Origin: an uncultured Eubacteriales bacterium
GTDB taxonomy: Bacteria; Bacillota; Clostridia; Christensenellales; Aristaeellaceae
Reading direction: 5' to 3'
Assembly (NCBI GenBank): GCA_900548145.1
Contig: URJB01000071.1
Span: 1 to 9,029 of the forward strand
Length of the DNA stretch: 9,029 nucleotides
Below are positions 1-5,990 of this stretch, piece by piece. The number at the start of each line of letters is the position of its first letter. Positions within the stretch are counted from its first letter, which is position 1. Position numbers and translations under genes: made by a program. Under the pieces are notes generated by a model. The model was not told the DNA's origin and made no database searches. It saw only the letters and a program-made list of their open reading frames with translations.

Positions 1-723
1 CCCGTAGGCGCGCAGTCCGGCTTCAGGGGCACTGCCCCTGAGTTCGTAGGGGGAGAAGGGGTAGAGGAGAACCCCGGCGATCTCTCCGGCCAGAAGACCC
101 GGCTCGATGAAGAAAACGATGTTGCCGTTGTCGTCCAGATAAAAATCAGTCTCGGGATCCAGCGCAGAACGAACGCTGTCCAACGTCAGGCCGTCCAGAT
201 AATCGCCCTCTACGTTCTCCATTCCCACTTGAACAATCTCCCAAATCAGGTCATAGACCAGATCGACAGGTTGGGTGCTGCCGTCCGATTCTTCCGTGTC
301 CAGAAGTTCGGAAAGCGTGATCTTGCGGGGCTCGTCCCCTCGAAGAAAGGTGTCGGCGGAAAGCGTCTCCGTCTCGCCGTTGCCCGACAGCTGACGCAAG
401 TGCAGCACGACGCTGAGATACTCTGCGTCGTTCCGGATGATCTCGTAGTCCAGTACCCAGCTTTCCGGCTCGCTGCCTTCATCGTCTGCAGACCATACCG
501 CCCCCGGAGGAAGCTCGCCCGCTTCCAGGCGGGCGGCCAATTCCAGATAGTATTGATTGATTTCCGGCTCATCGCCGAACTGGGGCAGAGAAAAAGAAGC
601 GCCGCTTCTTTCCCCCACTCTGTCCTCAATTTGCAGAGCCGCCGCCGTTTCCTCCGCCAGCCCCAAAAGAGGCTGGCAAAGGAACAACGCCGTCAGCAGG
701 AAAGCCATGCAGCGCTTCTTCAT
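1..723 (-). CDS. Secreted DUF3298-like protein, partial (3' end outside window)
   Basis: The frame is open from 723 to the left edge, giving 241 residues without a stop. It starts with a signal peptide: MKKR, a hydrophobic stretch to about residue 20, and a likely signal peptidase I cut after GLA (residue 23). The rest resembles the PdaC/DUF4163 plus DUF3298 architecture of extracellular proteins such as the RsiV type. An N-terminal 'P-x-F-G...IN' segment lies at 47-57, a strand-rich part with 'YLSVVLHLRQLSGNG' at 102-116, 'ITLSELLD' at 135-142, and the closing 'FYLDDNGNIVFF...PFSPYEL' at 194-228. The mature part has no cysteine. I chose the ATG at 723 over the ATG at 732, because AAAGGA lies 9 nt before the first but directly abuts the second. 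It starts 30 nt after the upstream gene, so the two are probably co-transcribed. The role is unknown. The last residues (about 229-241) are encoded by a dispersed palindromic repeat, so the natural C-terminus may have been altered. Confidence 0.75.
   Translation of the reverse strand, partial: MKKRCMAFLLTALFLCQPLLGLAEETAAALQIEDRVGERSGASFSLPQFGDEPEINQYYLELAARLEAGELPPGAVWSADDEGSEPESWVLDYEIIRNDAEYLSVVLHLRQLSGNGETETLSADTFLRGDEPRKITLSELLDTEESDGSTQPVDLVYDLIWEIVQVGMENVEGDYLDGLTLDSVRSALDPETDFYLDDNGNIVFFIEPGLLAGEIAGVLLYPFSPYELRGSAPEAGLRAYG
14..41 (-). repeat. REP-like palindromic repeat, left copy
   Basis: Positions 23-41 form a perfect 19-nt palindrome around base 32, with core AGGGGCAGTGCCCCT on the minus strand (39 to 25). 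It is followed on the minus strand by GAAG and CCGGACT. The same 15-nt core, followed by a close variant that also ends in CCGGACT, occurs at 9003-9029 in the opposite orientation. This copy lies inside the reading frame of the DUF3298-like gene near its end. It looks like a dispersed extragenic palindrome that has entered a coding end. No mobility gene is nearby. Confidence 0.6.
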
Positions 724-753
724 TTTTTTCATTCCTTTCGGAGGCTCAGAGTC

Positions 754-1797
754 TTAGCCCTGCGCGCCTTCCTCGCTGGCGAAGCTGTTTTCCAGATAAG
801 AGCAGTACATGCTGTAATCGCCGCTCTTTTCGGTCAGGAACTTCAGCTCGGCCTGATAGATGTAGTTTTCGGACACCAGATACACATCGAACACGGTGTA
901 ACCGTCATCGGTGGTGTAGGCTACGGTGCCGTAGTTGTTCATGTCGTTCACGGTGGCCTTCGCGCCGTTCAGGCCGCTGGCGATGACGTTCACATAGCTC
1001 TGCAGGTCGCTCTGATCCGTATTCTGGATGCGGCGGGCAAAGAAGGAAGCGCTCTTGTCAGGCAGTTCGGCGCTGACGCCGGTCTCGTCTTCCTTGAGCA
1101 GCTCGTCGTCAAACACAGCGGGGTAAGACAGGGTGAAGCCCAGCTTGGAATTCACATATTCCACCACGGTGTCGGCGTTGTATTCCATGAAGGCTTCTTC
1201 CATGTTCAGGTCAGTGCCGGAAGAGAAGCCCACCAGACGGAAGCCGTTCAGGGCGCTGGCGTCGCTGCGGAAGGTGAAGATACCGCGATCCAGCCAGGTC
1301 ACGTCGGTGAATTCCGTGCCGCTCATCTCGCTCAAGGGCTTGCTGGCGGTGTAGATTTCGCCGATGATCTGCAGGGTGTTGTTTTCGCCGGTGTTGTTCA
1401 CCGTCACGGGACGGAAGCCGATGTAGTTGCTTTCGCCGTCAGCGGCGGTCACGGCGGTCAGTTCGGGCAGCTGCGCGTCAAAGATGGAGCTGAGCAGCGT
1501 CTTCTGGGCGGCAGTGTCCGTCATCATGGTGGCGGTCACGCCAACGCTTTCGCCACGGGTCTGGCCGATGCGAATGAAGGCCTGCACAAACTCGGGGGTC
1601 AGTTCGCCCTCGGAATCAGGCACCACGATGGCGTAGTCATCCTCGCCCTGCGCATCCAGCGCAGCGGCGCAGACCAGATCCATCAGGGGGTACAGCGCTT
1701 CCAGATCGGCGGTTTGCTCCGCCGCGGCCATGGCGCAGCCCAGCATCATCACGAGTGCAACGACCCATGCAAATGTCTTTTTCATCCACTGCTTCAT
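754..1797 (-). CDS. Secreted protein of unknown function
   Basis: This encodes 347 residues. I chose the ATG at 1797 because TTAGGAGG lies about 10 nt upstream; an in-frame ATG at 1836 lacks such a site and would place charged residues before the signal sequence. The N-terminus is a clear export signal: KQWMKK, then a hydrophobic run to about residue 22, then AMAAAEQ. Cleavage after AAA is likely. The MLGC at 18-21 is a poor lipobox (Leu at -2), so a lipoprotein is possible but less likely. I do not recognise residues 30-210. Residues about 216-342 begin 'YVNSKLGFTLSYPAVF' and resemble the PsbP-like or small-lipoprotein fold that often opens with 'GFxxxYP'; this is a weak resemblance. Two cysteines (43 and 332) remain in the mature part and could pair. 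It sits 80 nt after the flavoprotein gene and 30 nt before the DUF3298-like gene, probably in one transcript. No enzymatic motif is visible. Confidence 0.8.
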   Translation of the reverse strand: MKQWMKKTFAWVVALVMMLGCAMAAAEQTADLEALYPLMDLVCAAALDAQGEDDYAIVVPDSEGELTPEFVQAFIRIGQTRGESVGVTATMMTDTAAQKTLLSSIFDAQLPELTAVTAADGESNYIGFRPVTVNNTGENNTLQIIGEIYTASKPLSEMSGTEFTDVTWLDRGIFTFRSDASALNGFRLVGFSSGTDLNMEEAFMEYNADTVVEYVNSKLGFTLSYPAVFDDELLKEDETGVSAELPDKSASFFARRIQNTDQSDLQSYVNVIASGLNGAKATVNDMNNYGTVAYTTDDGYTVFDVYLVSENYIYQAELKFLTEKSGDYSMYCSYLENSFASEEGAQG

Positions 1798-1835
1798 ATT
1801 CCGTATTCCTCCTAAGCTATCGTGTATGAACACCA

Positions 1836-1872
1836 CGCAGGTGTCTTCCTCTTATAAGACGAACAACCTGCG
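1836..1872 (-). other. Intercistronic stem-loop between flavoprotein gene and secreted-protein gene
   Basis: CGCAGGT (1836-1842) pairs with ACCTGCG (1866-1872). Directly inside it, GTCTT (1843-1847) pairs with AAGAC (1856-1860), leaving a five-base bulge on one side. In minus-strand RNA this is a 12-bp bulged hairpin starting just after the flavoprotein stop codon. No U-run follows, so it is not a standard intrinsic terminator. It could protect the upstream mRNA end or cause partial termination. Confidence 0.4.
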
Positions 1873-1877
1873 GGATT

Positions 1878-2729
1878 TCATCCAAGTTTGGCAATATATT
1901 CTGCTGCGGCGATGGCAGCCACATTGCCTTCCCCCACCGCCTTGGCGATCTGCAGCGGCCGGCCGGTCACATCTCCGGCGGCAAACACGCCGGGTAGACT
2001 GGTTTTCATGTTCCGATCCACCCGAATGGCTCCTCCGTCTGTTTCCAGCCCGTCCAGCAACATTCGCAGCGGCACGGCGATGCGGAAGATGAAAACGCCG
2101 TCGTACAGATGGGTCTCCCGATCTGTGGTCAGGGCGATTTTGCTTTCTTCCCGCGCAAGGCTGCGGGGTTTTTCCGCCACGGTCCGCACGCCCTCCGGCA
2201 GCGCCGAAGCATCGTGGGGTTTCAGGGCGTAATAATCGACGCTCCCCGCCAGCGTGTGCAGAAACGCCGCTTCCTCCACCCCGGAGGCCGAAGCAGACAG
2301 CACCGCGACCCGCTTTCCACGATAGAACATACCGTCGCAGGTGGCACAGTAGCTGACGCCGCCGCCCAGCAGTTCTTCTTCACCGGGAAGAAGTACGGGC
2401 CGGGCTGCACCCATGCACAGGACGACAGTCCTGGCTTCCAGCACGTCGTTTTCCGCCAGCAGCAGGAAGCGATCCCCACTCGGCATGATCTGACGCACCA
2501 GCGCGTTTTTTTCTTCCGCGCCCAACGCCAAAGCCTGTTGACGAAACCGTTCCAGCAATTCTTTGCCGGGAATCTGCGGCAGCCCGGGGTAATTGTCGAT
2601 CCGCTCTGCGCCGCCGAGCCAGCCTCCCGTTTCCGCCGGGGCGATCACGGTGGCGCTCAAGCCGCGCATCCGGGCCGTCATGGCGCAGGACCAGCCTGCG
2701 GGGCCATTGCCGACAATCGCTATATCCAC
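1878..2729 (-). CDS. Thioredoxin-reductase-like flavoprotein lacking the NADPH-binding motif
   Basis: This FAD-dependent disulfide oxidoreductase has 283 residues from GTG at 2729. The FAD dinucleotide site GNGPAG is at 7-12, NYPG at 46-49, the redox-active CATC of 'CATCDGMFY' at 128-131, the second FAD motif 'GVFAAGD' at 247-253, and 'QIAKAVGEG' at 261-269. These match thioredoxin reductase (TrxB) closely. The NADPH domain does not: where TrxB has GGGxSAVEEA it reads LSASASGVEEA (144-154), and the HRR motif that grips the NADPH phosphate is replaced by 'YYALKPHD'. Loss of both fits the ferredoxin-dependent flavin thioredoxin reductases (FFTR) known from Clostridium, or related types with unknown donors. 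The likely role is reduction of thioredoxin or a similar partner with electrons from ferredoxin or flavodoxin. The GTG is preferred because AAAGGAGG lies 8 nt upstream; an in-frame ATG at 2750 would leave only about 11 nt of leader after the predicted promoter and has no SD. No thioredoxin or ferredoxin gene is in the window. Confidence 0.88.
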   Translation of the reverse strand: MDIAIVGNGPAGWSCAMTARMRGLSATVIAPAETGGWLGGAERIDNYPGLPQIPGKELLERFRQQALALGAEEKNALVRQIMPSGDRFLLLAENDVLEARTVVLCMGAARPVLLPGEEELLGGGVSYCATCDGMFYRGKRVAVLSASASGVEEAAFLHTLAGSVDYYALKPHDASALPEGVRTVAEKPRSLAREESKIALTTDRETHLYDGVFIFRIAVPLRMLLDGLETDGGAIRVDRNMKTSLPGVFAAGDVTGRPLQIAKAVGEGNVAAIAAAEYIAKLG

Positions 2730-2737
2730 AAGCTTTT

Positions 2738-2745
2738 CCTCCTTT
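2738..2745 (-). promoter_or_regulatory. Strong ribosome binding site that decides the flavoprotein start
   Basis: AAAGGAGG lies exactly 8 nt before GTG at 2729. If translation began at the upstream ATG (2750), this SD would be coding (Ala-Lys-Glu-Glu-Lys). The predicted transcription start near 2761 leaves almost no leader for that ATG, so the GTG start is more likely. Confidence 0.65.
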
Positions 2746-2767
2746 GCCATTTCTTTGGAGTGAACTC

Positions 2768-2796
2768 AGTATAACAAATCCGCCGAAAAAGCACAA
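2768..2796 (-). promoter_or_regulatory. Promoter of the flavoprotein gene (sigma-A type, extended -10)
   Basis: On the minus strand the -35 is TTGTGC (2796-2791), the spacer is 17 nt, and the -10 is TATACT (2773-2768) preceded by TG plus one base. Transcription would begin near 2761. This separates the flavoprotein and the two secreted-protein genes from the methyltransferase gene upstream. Confidence 0.65.
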
Positions 2797-2810
2797 GAGA
2801 AACGTTATAA

Positions 2811-2828
2811 GTGTAACATATTTGACAC
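2811..2828 (-). promoter_or_regulatory. CRP/FNR-like dyad upstream of the flavoprotein promoter
   Basis: GTGTCAAATATGTTACAC (minus strand) is palindromic at 14 of 18 positions. Its inner form TGTCA-N6-TTACA has the half-site spacing of CRP/FNR-family operators (TGTGA-N6-TCACA). The centre lies about 58 bp before the predicted transcription start, close to where a class I activator would bind. No matching regulator gene is in the window. The dyad is seen; the regulator family is inferred. Confidence 0.35.
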
Positions 2829-2847
2829 AAAAAGAAATATTTAGACT

Positions 2848-3474
2848 TTATTCGCCTTCTCCTTTTTTGAAACGCTCCTCTACGGTGTTGCGTTTCCATG
2901 CGACCAGAGCTCCGGCAAAAATGCCGCACGGATGCCAACTGAACTGTTCAAATCCAAGCTGAGAAAGCATTTTCATTGCACGGCGGCGCGTAATGTTTTC
3001 CGTTACTTCCGCAGGAGTCTCCCGGATCGCATCCAGAGCGCTGCGAAGGGGCGCAGGCAGATTCTCCAGCGCCATCACCAGTTGGCCACCTTCCTTCAAT
3101 ACTCGATGAACTTCCCGAAGCTGATTTTCCATAGCGGATTCATCTAACCGGCAGGGTCTGAGCAGGACGGCATGGAAAGCCTGATCCCGCCAAGGGATAT
3201 CCCCTGCGGCGGCATACACCAGATCGGCGCTGCGCACCAGACCACGGGTGGAGCGAACCAGTTCCATATCGTCGGCTACGCCGCAAACCTCACATTCCAT
3301 ATTGCGCAGCAGGTATTCCGCCATCAGGCCGTTGCCCAGACCCACGTCCAGCACCCGGTCGTCACGGTCGATCACTGCCCATTTCAGCAGGCAGCGTTCC
3401 ATCGTGCTGAGCCTTGGGTGGCGCGACGAAAAATGCGCCCGTTCGTAGGTTCTGCTTCCTGCCTTTGAGATCAT
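2848..3474 (-). CDS. Class I SAM-dependent methyltransferase
   Basis: This protein of 208 residues has a Rossmann-fold methyltransferase layout. Motif I is 'VLDVGLGNG' at 41-49 (SAM-binding glycine loop). The post-I strand 'CEVCGVADD' at 61-69 has an acidic end that would hold the ribose. 'AGDIPW' is at 90-95, the motif II strand 'AFHAVLLRP' at 99-107, and 'EVHRVLKEGGQLVMA' at 121-135 is the usual motif III of the Methyltransf_11 group. The C-terminal part (160-208) may form the substrate side, but the substrate cannot be told. There is no signal peptide or membrane segment, so it is cytoplasmic. The ATG at 3474 has GGAGG 6 nt upstream. It has its own candidate promoter and is separated from rpsT by two hairpins. 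A promoter also lies between it and the flavoprotein gene, so a joint function with either neighbour is not implied. Confidence 0.87.
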   Translation of the reverse strand: MISKAGSRTYERAHFSSRHPRLSTMERCLLKWAVIDRDDRVLDVGLGNGLMAEYLLRNMECEVCGVADDMELVRSTRGLVRSADLVYAAAGDIPWRDQAFHAVLLRPCRLDESAMENQLREVHRVLKEGGQLVMALENLPAPLRSALDAIRETPAEVTENITRRRAMKMLSQLGFEQFSWHPCGIFAGALVAWKRNTVEERFKKGEGE

Positions 3475-3521
3475 ACAAGGCCTCCGTCCATTACAGTAGG
3501 GGGTCTCCTTACCGTCAAATA

Positions 3522-3559
3522 CAGAAAGAAAACCCTGCCGGTAAACACACCGACAGGGT
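3522..3559 (-). terminator. Terminator-like hairpin in the methyltransferase leader
   Basis: On the minus strand ACCCTGTCGGT (3559-3549) pairs with ACCGGCAGGGT (3542-3532), 11 bp with one U-G pair and a six-base loop. TTTTCTTTCTG follows. This is an acceptable intrinsic terminator for transcripts running on from rpsT. The local promoter at 3561-3590 would start transcription inside the first arm, so only read-through RNA can form the full stem. Confidence 0.6.
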
Positions 3560-3560
3560 C

Positions 3561-3590
3561 AGTATATCATATTTTCTTCAAAAATGCCAT
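3561..3590 (-). promoter_or_regulatory. Candidate promoter of the methyltransferase gene
   Basis: On the minus strand TATACT (3566-3561) is preceded by TG plus one base (extended -10). A weak -35, ATGGCA (3590-3585, four of six matches), lies 18 nt upstream, and a very AT-rich stretch to about 3640 could act as an UP element. The predicted start is near 3554, about 80 nt before the methyltransferase ATG. Confidence 0.45.
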
Positions 3591-3641
3591 ATTTTTGTAA
3601 TATTTTTTCAATATTTAAGAAACTAATTTGCCTTTCTTTGT

Positions 3642-3697
3642 TGCTGACACAAAAAAGACAAAACAAAAAGCTGATGCTCAAATGTGCATCAGCTTTT
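3642..3697 (-). terminator. Intrinsic terminator of rpsT
   Basis: On the minus strand AAAAGCTGATGC (3697-3686) pairs perfectly with GCATCAGCTTTT (3677-3666) around an eight-base loop. T-rich DNA (TTTTTGTTTTG, then TTTTTT) follows. It starts 20 nt after the rpsT stop codon. On the plus strand no T-run follows, so it works in one direction. Confidence 0.9.
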
Positions 3698-3717
3698 ATG
3701 CTGCATCTTACAGGCAC

Positions 3718-3978
3718 TTACTGCGCCTTCGCCAGCCTCTTGGCCAGACGAGCCTTTTTGCGGTTCGCGGCATTCTTATGGATAACGCCCTTGGTAACGG
3801 CTTTATCGATAGCGGAGGTGGTGACACCGTACATAGTAGCGGCGTTCGCAGGGTTTTCAGCGACCTCCGATTCAAACTTCTTAACGGCGGTCTTGACCTT
3901 GGTTTTCACGATGCGATTCTGAAGGTTCTTGGTTTCGCTGACCTTCACGCGCTTGATAGCGGACTTGATGTTAGGCAA
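3718..3978 (-). CDS. rpsT: 30S ribosomal protein S20 (bS20), TTG start
   Basis: This is a small basic protein of 86 residues, the normal length for S20. It has the family pattern: 'MPNIKSAIKR' at the start, many Lys/Arg in two long helices, and the conserved 'KGVIHKNAANRKKARLAKRL' at 63-82. S20 binds 16S rRNA early in assembly of the 30S subunit. The start codon is TTG (3978-3976), with AAGGAGG (3994-3988) 9 nt upstream; no ATG or GTG would give the conserved N-terminus. Escherichia coli rpsT also begins with UUG, and there the rare start is linked to control of S20 synthesis. It has its own promoter and a strong terminator, so it is a single-gene unit between the azlCD operon and the methyltransferase gene. 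Confidence 0.97.
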   Translation of the reverse strand: MPNIKSAIKRVKVSETKNLQNRIVKTKVKTAVKKFESEVAENPANAATMYGVTTSAIDKAVTKGVIHKNAANRKKARLAKRLAKAQ

Positions 3979-4018
3979 CGTCTTTCACCTCCTTGGTATT
4001 CATTCAGTCGCAGGGTAT

Positions 4019-4047
4019 ATTTTATCATGCGATCCCTGAAAAATCAA
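4019..4047 (-). promoter_or_regulatory. rpsT promoter (extended -10)
   Basis: On the minus strand the -35 is TTGATT (4047-4042), the spacer 17 nt, and the -10 is TAAAAT (4024-4019) with TG one base upstream. Transcription would start near 4012, giving a leader of about 33 nt that holds the SD. No clear terminator was seen between azlD and this promoter, so some rpsT mRNA may also come from the azlCD operon. Confidence 0.75.
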
Positions 4048-4079
4048 TACCTTTTTTCCAATTCTTTCGCCACTTCTTT

Positions 4080-4391
4080 TCAGGGCAGCAGCATTCTTGC
4101 CGCTAACGCCGCCACGCAGGCGGCGGCAGCCACCGTGAGCAGACTTTTGCCCATCCAGCCAAGCACCAGTGCCACCGCCGCGCCAATGGCCGAAGCGGTC
4201 AGGCTGCCCGTGGCGGAAAACACTGCGGGAAAGGTCATGGCTCCCAGTACGGCATAGGGCACATAGTATAGGAAGGATCGTACAAAGGGACTCTTGACTT
4301 TGCCGCGGATCGCCGCCAGCGGCAGCATACGGATCAGGTAGGTCACACCCGCCATCACCAGCAGATATTTCAGAAAAGCCGACCACTCCAT
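4080..4391 (-). CDS. azlD: AzlD, small subunit of branched-chain amino acid exporter
   Basis: This is a very hydrophobic protein of 103 residues, typical for AzlD. About four membrane helices are visible, roughly at 5-25, 40-58, 63-80 and 83-102. The family feature 'TYLIRMLPLAAI' at 17-28 and 'PFVRSFLYYVPYAVLGAM' at 35-52 are present. AzlD partners AzlC in the LIV-E family (BrnFE in Corynebacterium), which exports branched-chain amino acids and analogues such as 4-azaleucine. Its ATG overlaps the azlC stop in an ATGA, so translation is coupled. It is the last gene of the xpaC operon. The actual substrate is inferred from the family. Confidence 0.92.
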   Translation of the reverse strand: MEWSAFLKYLLVMAGVTYLIRMLPLAAIRGKVKSPFVRSFLYYVPYAVLGAMTFPAVFSATGSLTASAIGAAVALVLGWMGKSLLTVAAAACVAALAARMLLP

Positions 4392-5125
4392 CAGTCCAGC
4401 GCCTCCTGTTCTTTCTCCGATTCATCCTGCGACGCATCAGGGGGAACGGGCATCAGCCACGCTCCCAGCGCGGAAGCCGTCACAGCACAGAGGATGATGC
4501 GGAACCCGCCGGAAATAAAGGAAAAGAACGAAAGAAACTCAAACATGCAGCTCATGGCGACGGCGATCAGCACCACGAAGCGCACCTGCCGGGATTTGCG
4601 GAAGGGCGGCAGCACGATGGCGATGAACATACCGTAAATGGCGATGCCCAGCGCATCCGTCACGCTCTTGGGCAGAAGCCCGCCTGCCAGCGCTCCCAGC
4701 GCGGTGCCCAGCACCCAGCCGATGAACGGGCCGTTGGTCAGGCCGTACAGATAAGCCTTGCCCACCTTGCCCGGCTGTTGGGACGCTACCACGAACACCT
4801 CATCCGTGTTGCAGAAGGACAGAAGCAGCCGGTGTGGCGTGGTCATGGTTTCGTCCAGTTTCTGGCTCAGGCTCAAGCTCATCAACGCATAACGCAGGTT
4901 GATGGTCAGCTGGGTCAAAGCCATTTCCGTCAGGCTTCCTCCGGCGGCCATCAACTGAAGGCCCGCCAGCTGGCCGGCACTGGTCACATTGAAAAAGGAG
5001 ATCAGAACCGCCTGAATGGGATAAAGTCCCTCCATCGTCGCCTGAATGCCAAAGGCAAAGGCTACCGAAAGGTAGCCTAATGCAATGGGCAAGCCGTGAC
5101 GAAGGCCTTTTACGTAGTTTTTCAA
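4391..5125 (-). CDS. azlC: AzlC, large subunit of branched-chain amino acid exporter
   Basis: This is a membrane protein of 244 residues with the AzlC signature: 'GLRHGLPIALGYLSVAFAFG' at 7-26, 'FFNVTSAGQLAGLQ' at 44-57, and 'QLTINLRYALMSLSLS' at 72-87 carrying the conserved NLRY. Further hydrophobic segments lie around 125-150, 157-173, 182-205 and 208-225. The tail after 227 is acidic and soluble. It forms an exporter with AzlD. The start is TTG at 5125, since the preceding ATG (5130) runs into TGA after two codons. AAGG, formed by the last Arg codons of the TPM gene, lies 7 nt upstream of TTG, so azlC is probably translationally coupled to the TPM gene, only 4 nt away. A perfect 8-bp hairpin lies in codons 16-22. 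Confidence 0.93.
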   Translation of the reverse strand: MKNYVKGLRHGLPIALGYLSVAFAFGIQATMEGLYPIQAVLISFFNVTSAGQLAGLQLMAAGGSLTEMALTQLTINLRYALMSLSLSQKLDETMTTPHRLLLSFCNTDEVFVVASQQPGKVGKAYLYGLTNGPFIGWVLGTALGALAGGLLPKSVTDALGIAIYGMFIAIVLPPFRKSRQVRFVVLIAVAMSCMFEFLSFFSFISGGFRIILCAVTASALGAWLMPVPPDASQDESEKEQEALD

Positions 5126-5129
5126 AACA

Positions 5130-5960
5130 TTACCTTCTTCTGCGCAGTTTGTTTACGACGGTTCCGGCTCCGATAAGGGTCAGGATCCAGCCGATCAGGC
5201 CCATTCTTTTCCCGTTGCCGCGACGATTTCGACGCGCCTTTCGCGCCGGGTCGCTCTGGCTGAACACGATCATCACCAGAATGGCCAGAACCAGCCAGCC
5301 CCGAGCGCTTAACCCGCCTTCGTCCTGCTCGTGGGTCTCGTGATACTGCTGATAATCGGCGGTATTTTCCGTGATGGAGCCAATGACCTGCTCCCACAGT
5401 TCAGAACCAGTGGAGGACTTTTTCGAAGTGGCCGTTTCTTCCGTCTGGAACAGACCGTTCAGGCTGATATCGGCGTTATACTGCCGTTCCAGCAGGTCGT
5501 TCAAAGCCTTAGAAAAGCTGGCGAACGCCGCGTCGTACTGCTGGCTTTGAAACAGAGTGGCAAAAGAAGACGAAGTGTACAGCAGATTTTCGGCATTGCT
5601 GGCTCCCAGCTTCTTTTCCACATTACTGCCCATCACCGCCGCGAAGCTGTCCTCGCCCGCAGCGCCCAGCAGAAGCAGATCGTCCCCGCCCAACTCCCAG
5701 CGTTGGAACAGTTGGCGGGCATAGGTCTTGACCTCCATGCCATCCAGGAAATTCACCAGCGCCACGTGCAGCTTCACGCCGGTTTCTTCCTCCACCCGGG
5801 AGGCATAGGCCATAACATCCTTGGCCGTCAGCGTTCCAAGCACATTCGCGTCGTCCGTCAATGCGCCGCGATTTTCCGGCATCCGAACCGCCGCAAAGGC
5901 GGCCAGACTCCAGCAGAGTGCAAGCGTCAACACCAGAAGGGCACAGATTTTTTTCTTCAT
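5130..5960 (-). CDS. TPM-domain (TLP18.3/Psb32/MOLO-1) membrane protein
   Basis: This protein has 276 residues. It has a signal peptide (MKKK, hydrophobic to about 20, cut near AFA at 21-23). A TPM domain covers about 31-157: 'LTDDANVLG' at 35-42, 'VEEETGVKLHVALVNFLDG' at 56-74, 'YARQLFQRWELGGDDLLLLGA' spanning 80-100, and 'GSNVEKKLG' at 111-119. This matches the family, in which the domain sits outside the cell and is linked to membrane protein quality control. A low-complexity Ser/Thr linker follows, then hydrophobic segments at 221-235 and 253-269, separated by an Arg/Lys-rich loop, and a terminal KLRRRR. The ATG at 5960 has GAGGAG about 10 nt upstream. It follows the LemA-like gene by 30 nt; LemA and TPM proteins are frequent neighbours in bacteria. 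The biochemical activity is not settled for the family. Confidence 0.88.
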   Translation of the reverse strand: MKKKICALLVLTLALCWSLAAFAAVRMPENRGALTDDANVLGTLTAKDVMAYASRVEEETGVKLHVALVNFLDGMEVKTYARQLFQRWELGGDDLLLLGAAGEDSFAAVMGSNVEKKLGASNAENLLYTSSSFATLFQSQQYDAAFASFSKALNDLLERQYNADISLNGLFQTEETATSKKSSTGSELWEQVIGSITENTADYQQYHETHEQDEGGLSARGWLVLAILVMIVFSQSDPARKARRNRRGNGKRMGLIGWILTLIGAGTVVNKLRRRR

Positions 5961-5990
5961 CTTAATGGTTCTCCTCGTCCAGTCCAGCGG

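Noticed and set aside
229..1815. A plus-strand open frame of 528 codons
   Set aside because: It lies antisense to two secreted-protein genes that have signal peptides, SDs and tight spacing. It has no SD or recognisable motif.
3472..3492. A six-codon upstream frame (MDGGLV, then stop) overlapping the methyltransferase ATG as ATGA
   Set aside because: The nearest SD (AAGGAG) is about 13 nt away, too far for good initiation, and so short a frame arises by chance. Coupled translation cannot be excluded.
3586..3640. AT-rich stretch with AATATT repeats as a possible origin or attachment site
   Set aside because: There is no iteron array, DnaA box cluster or integrase nearby. It is better explained as an AT-rich region upstream of a promoter.
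4000..4437. Minus-strand open frame of 145 codons over azlD and the rpsT promoter
   Set aside because: It is an out-of-frame shadow of azlD and the azlC end; the azlD frame has membrane helices and the ATGA overlap with azlC.
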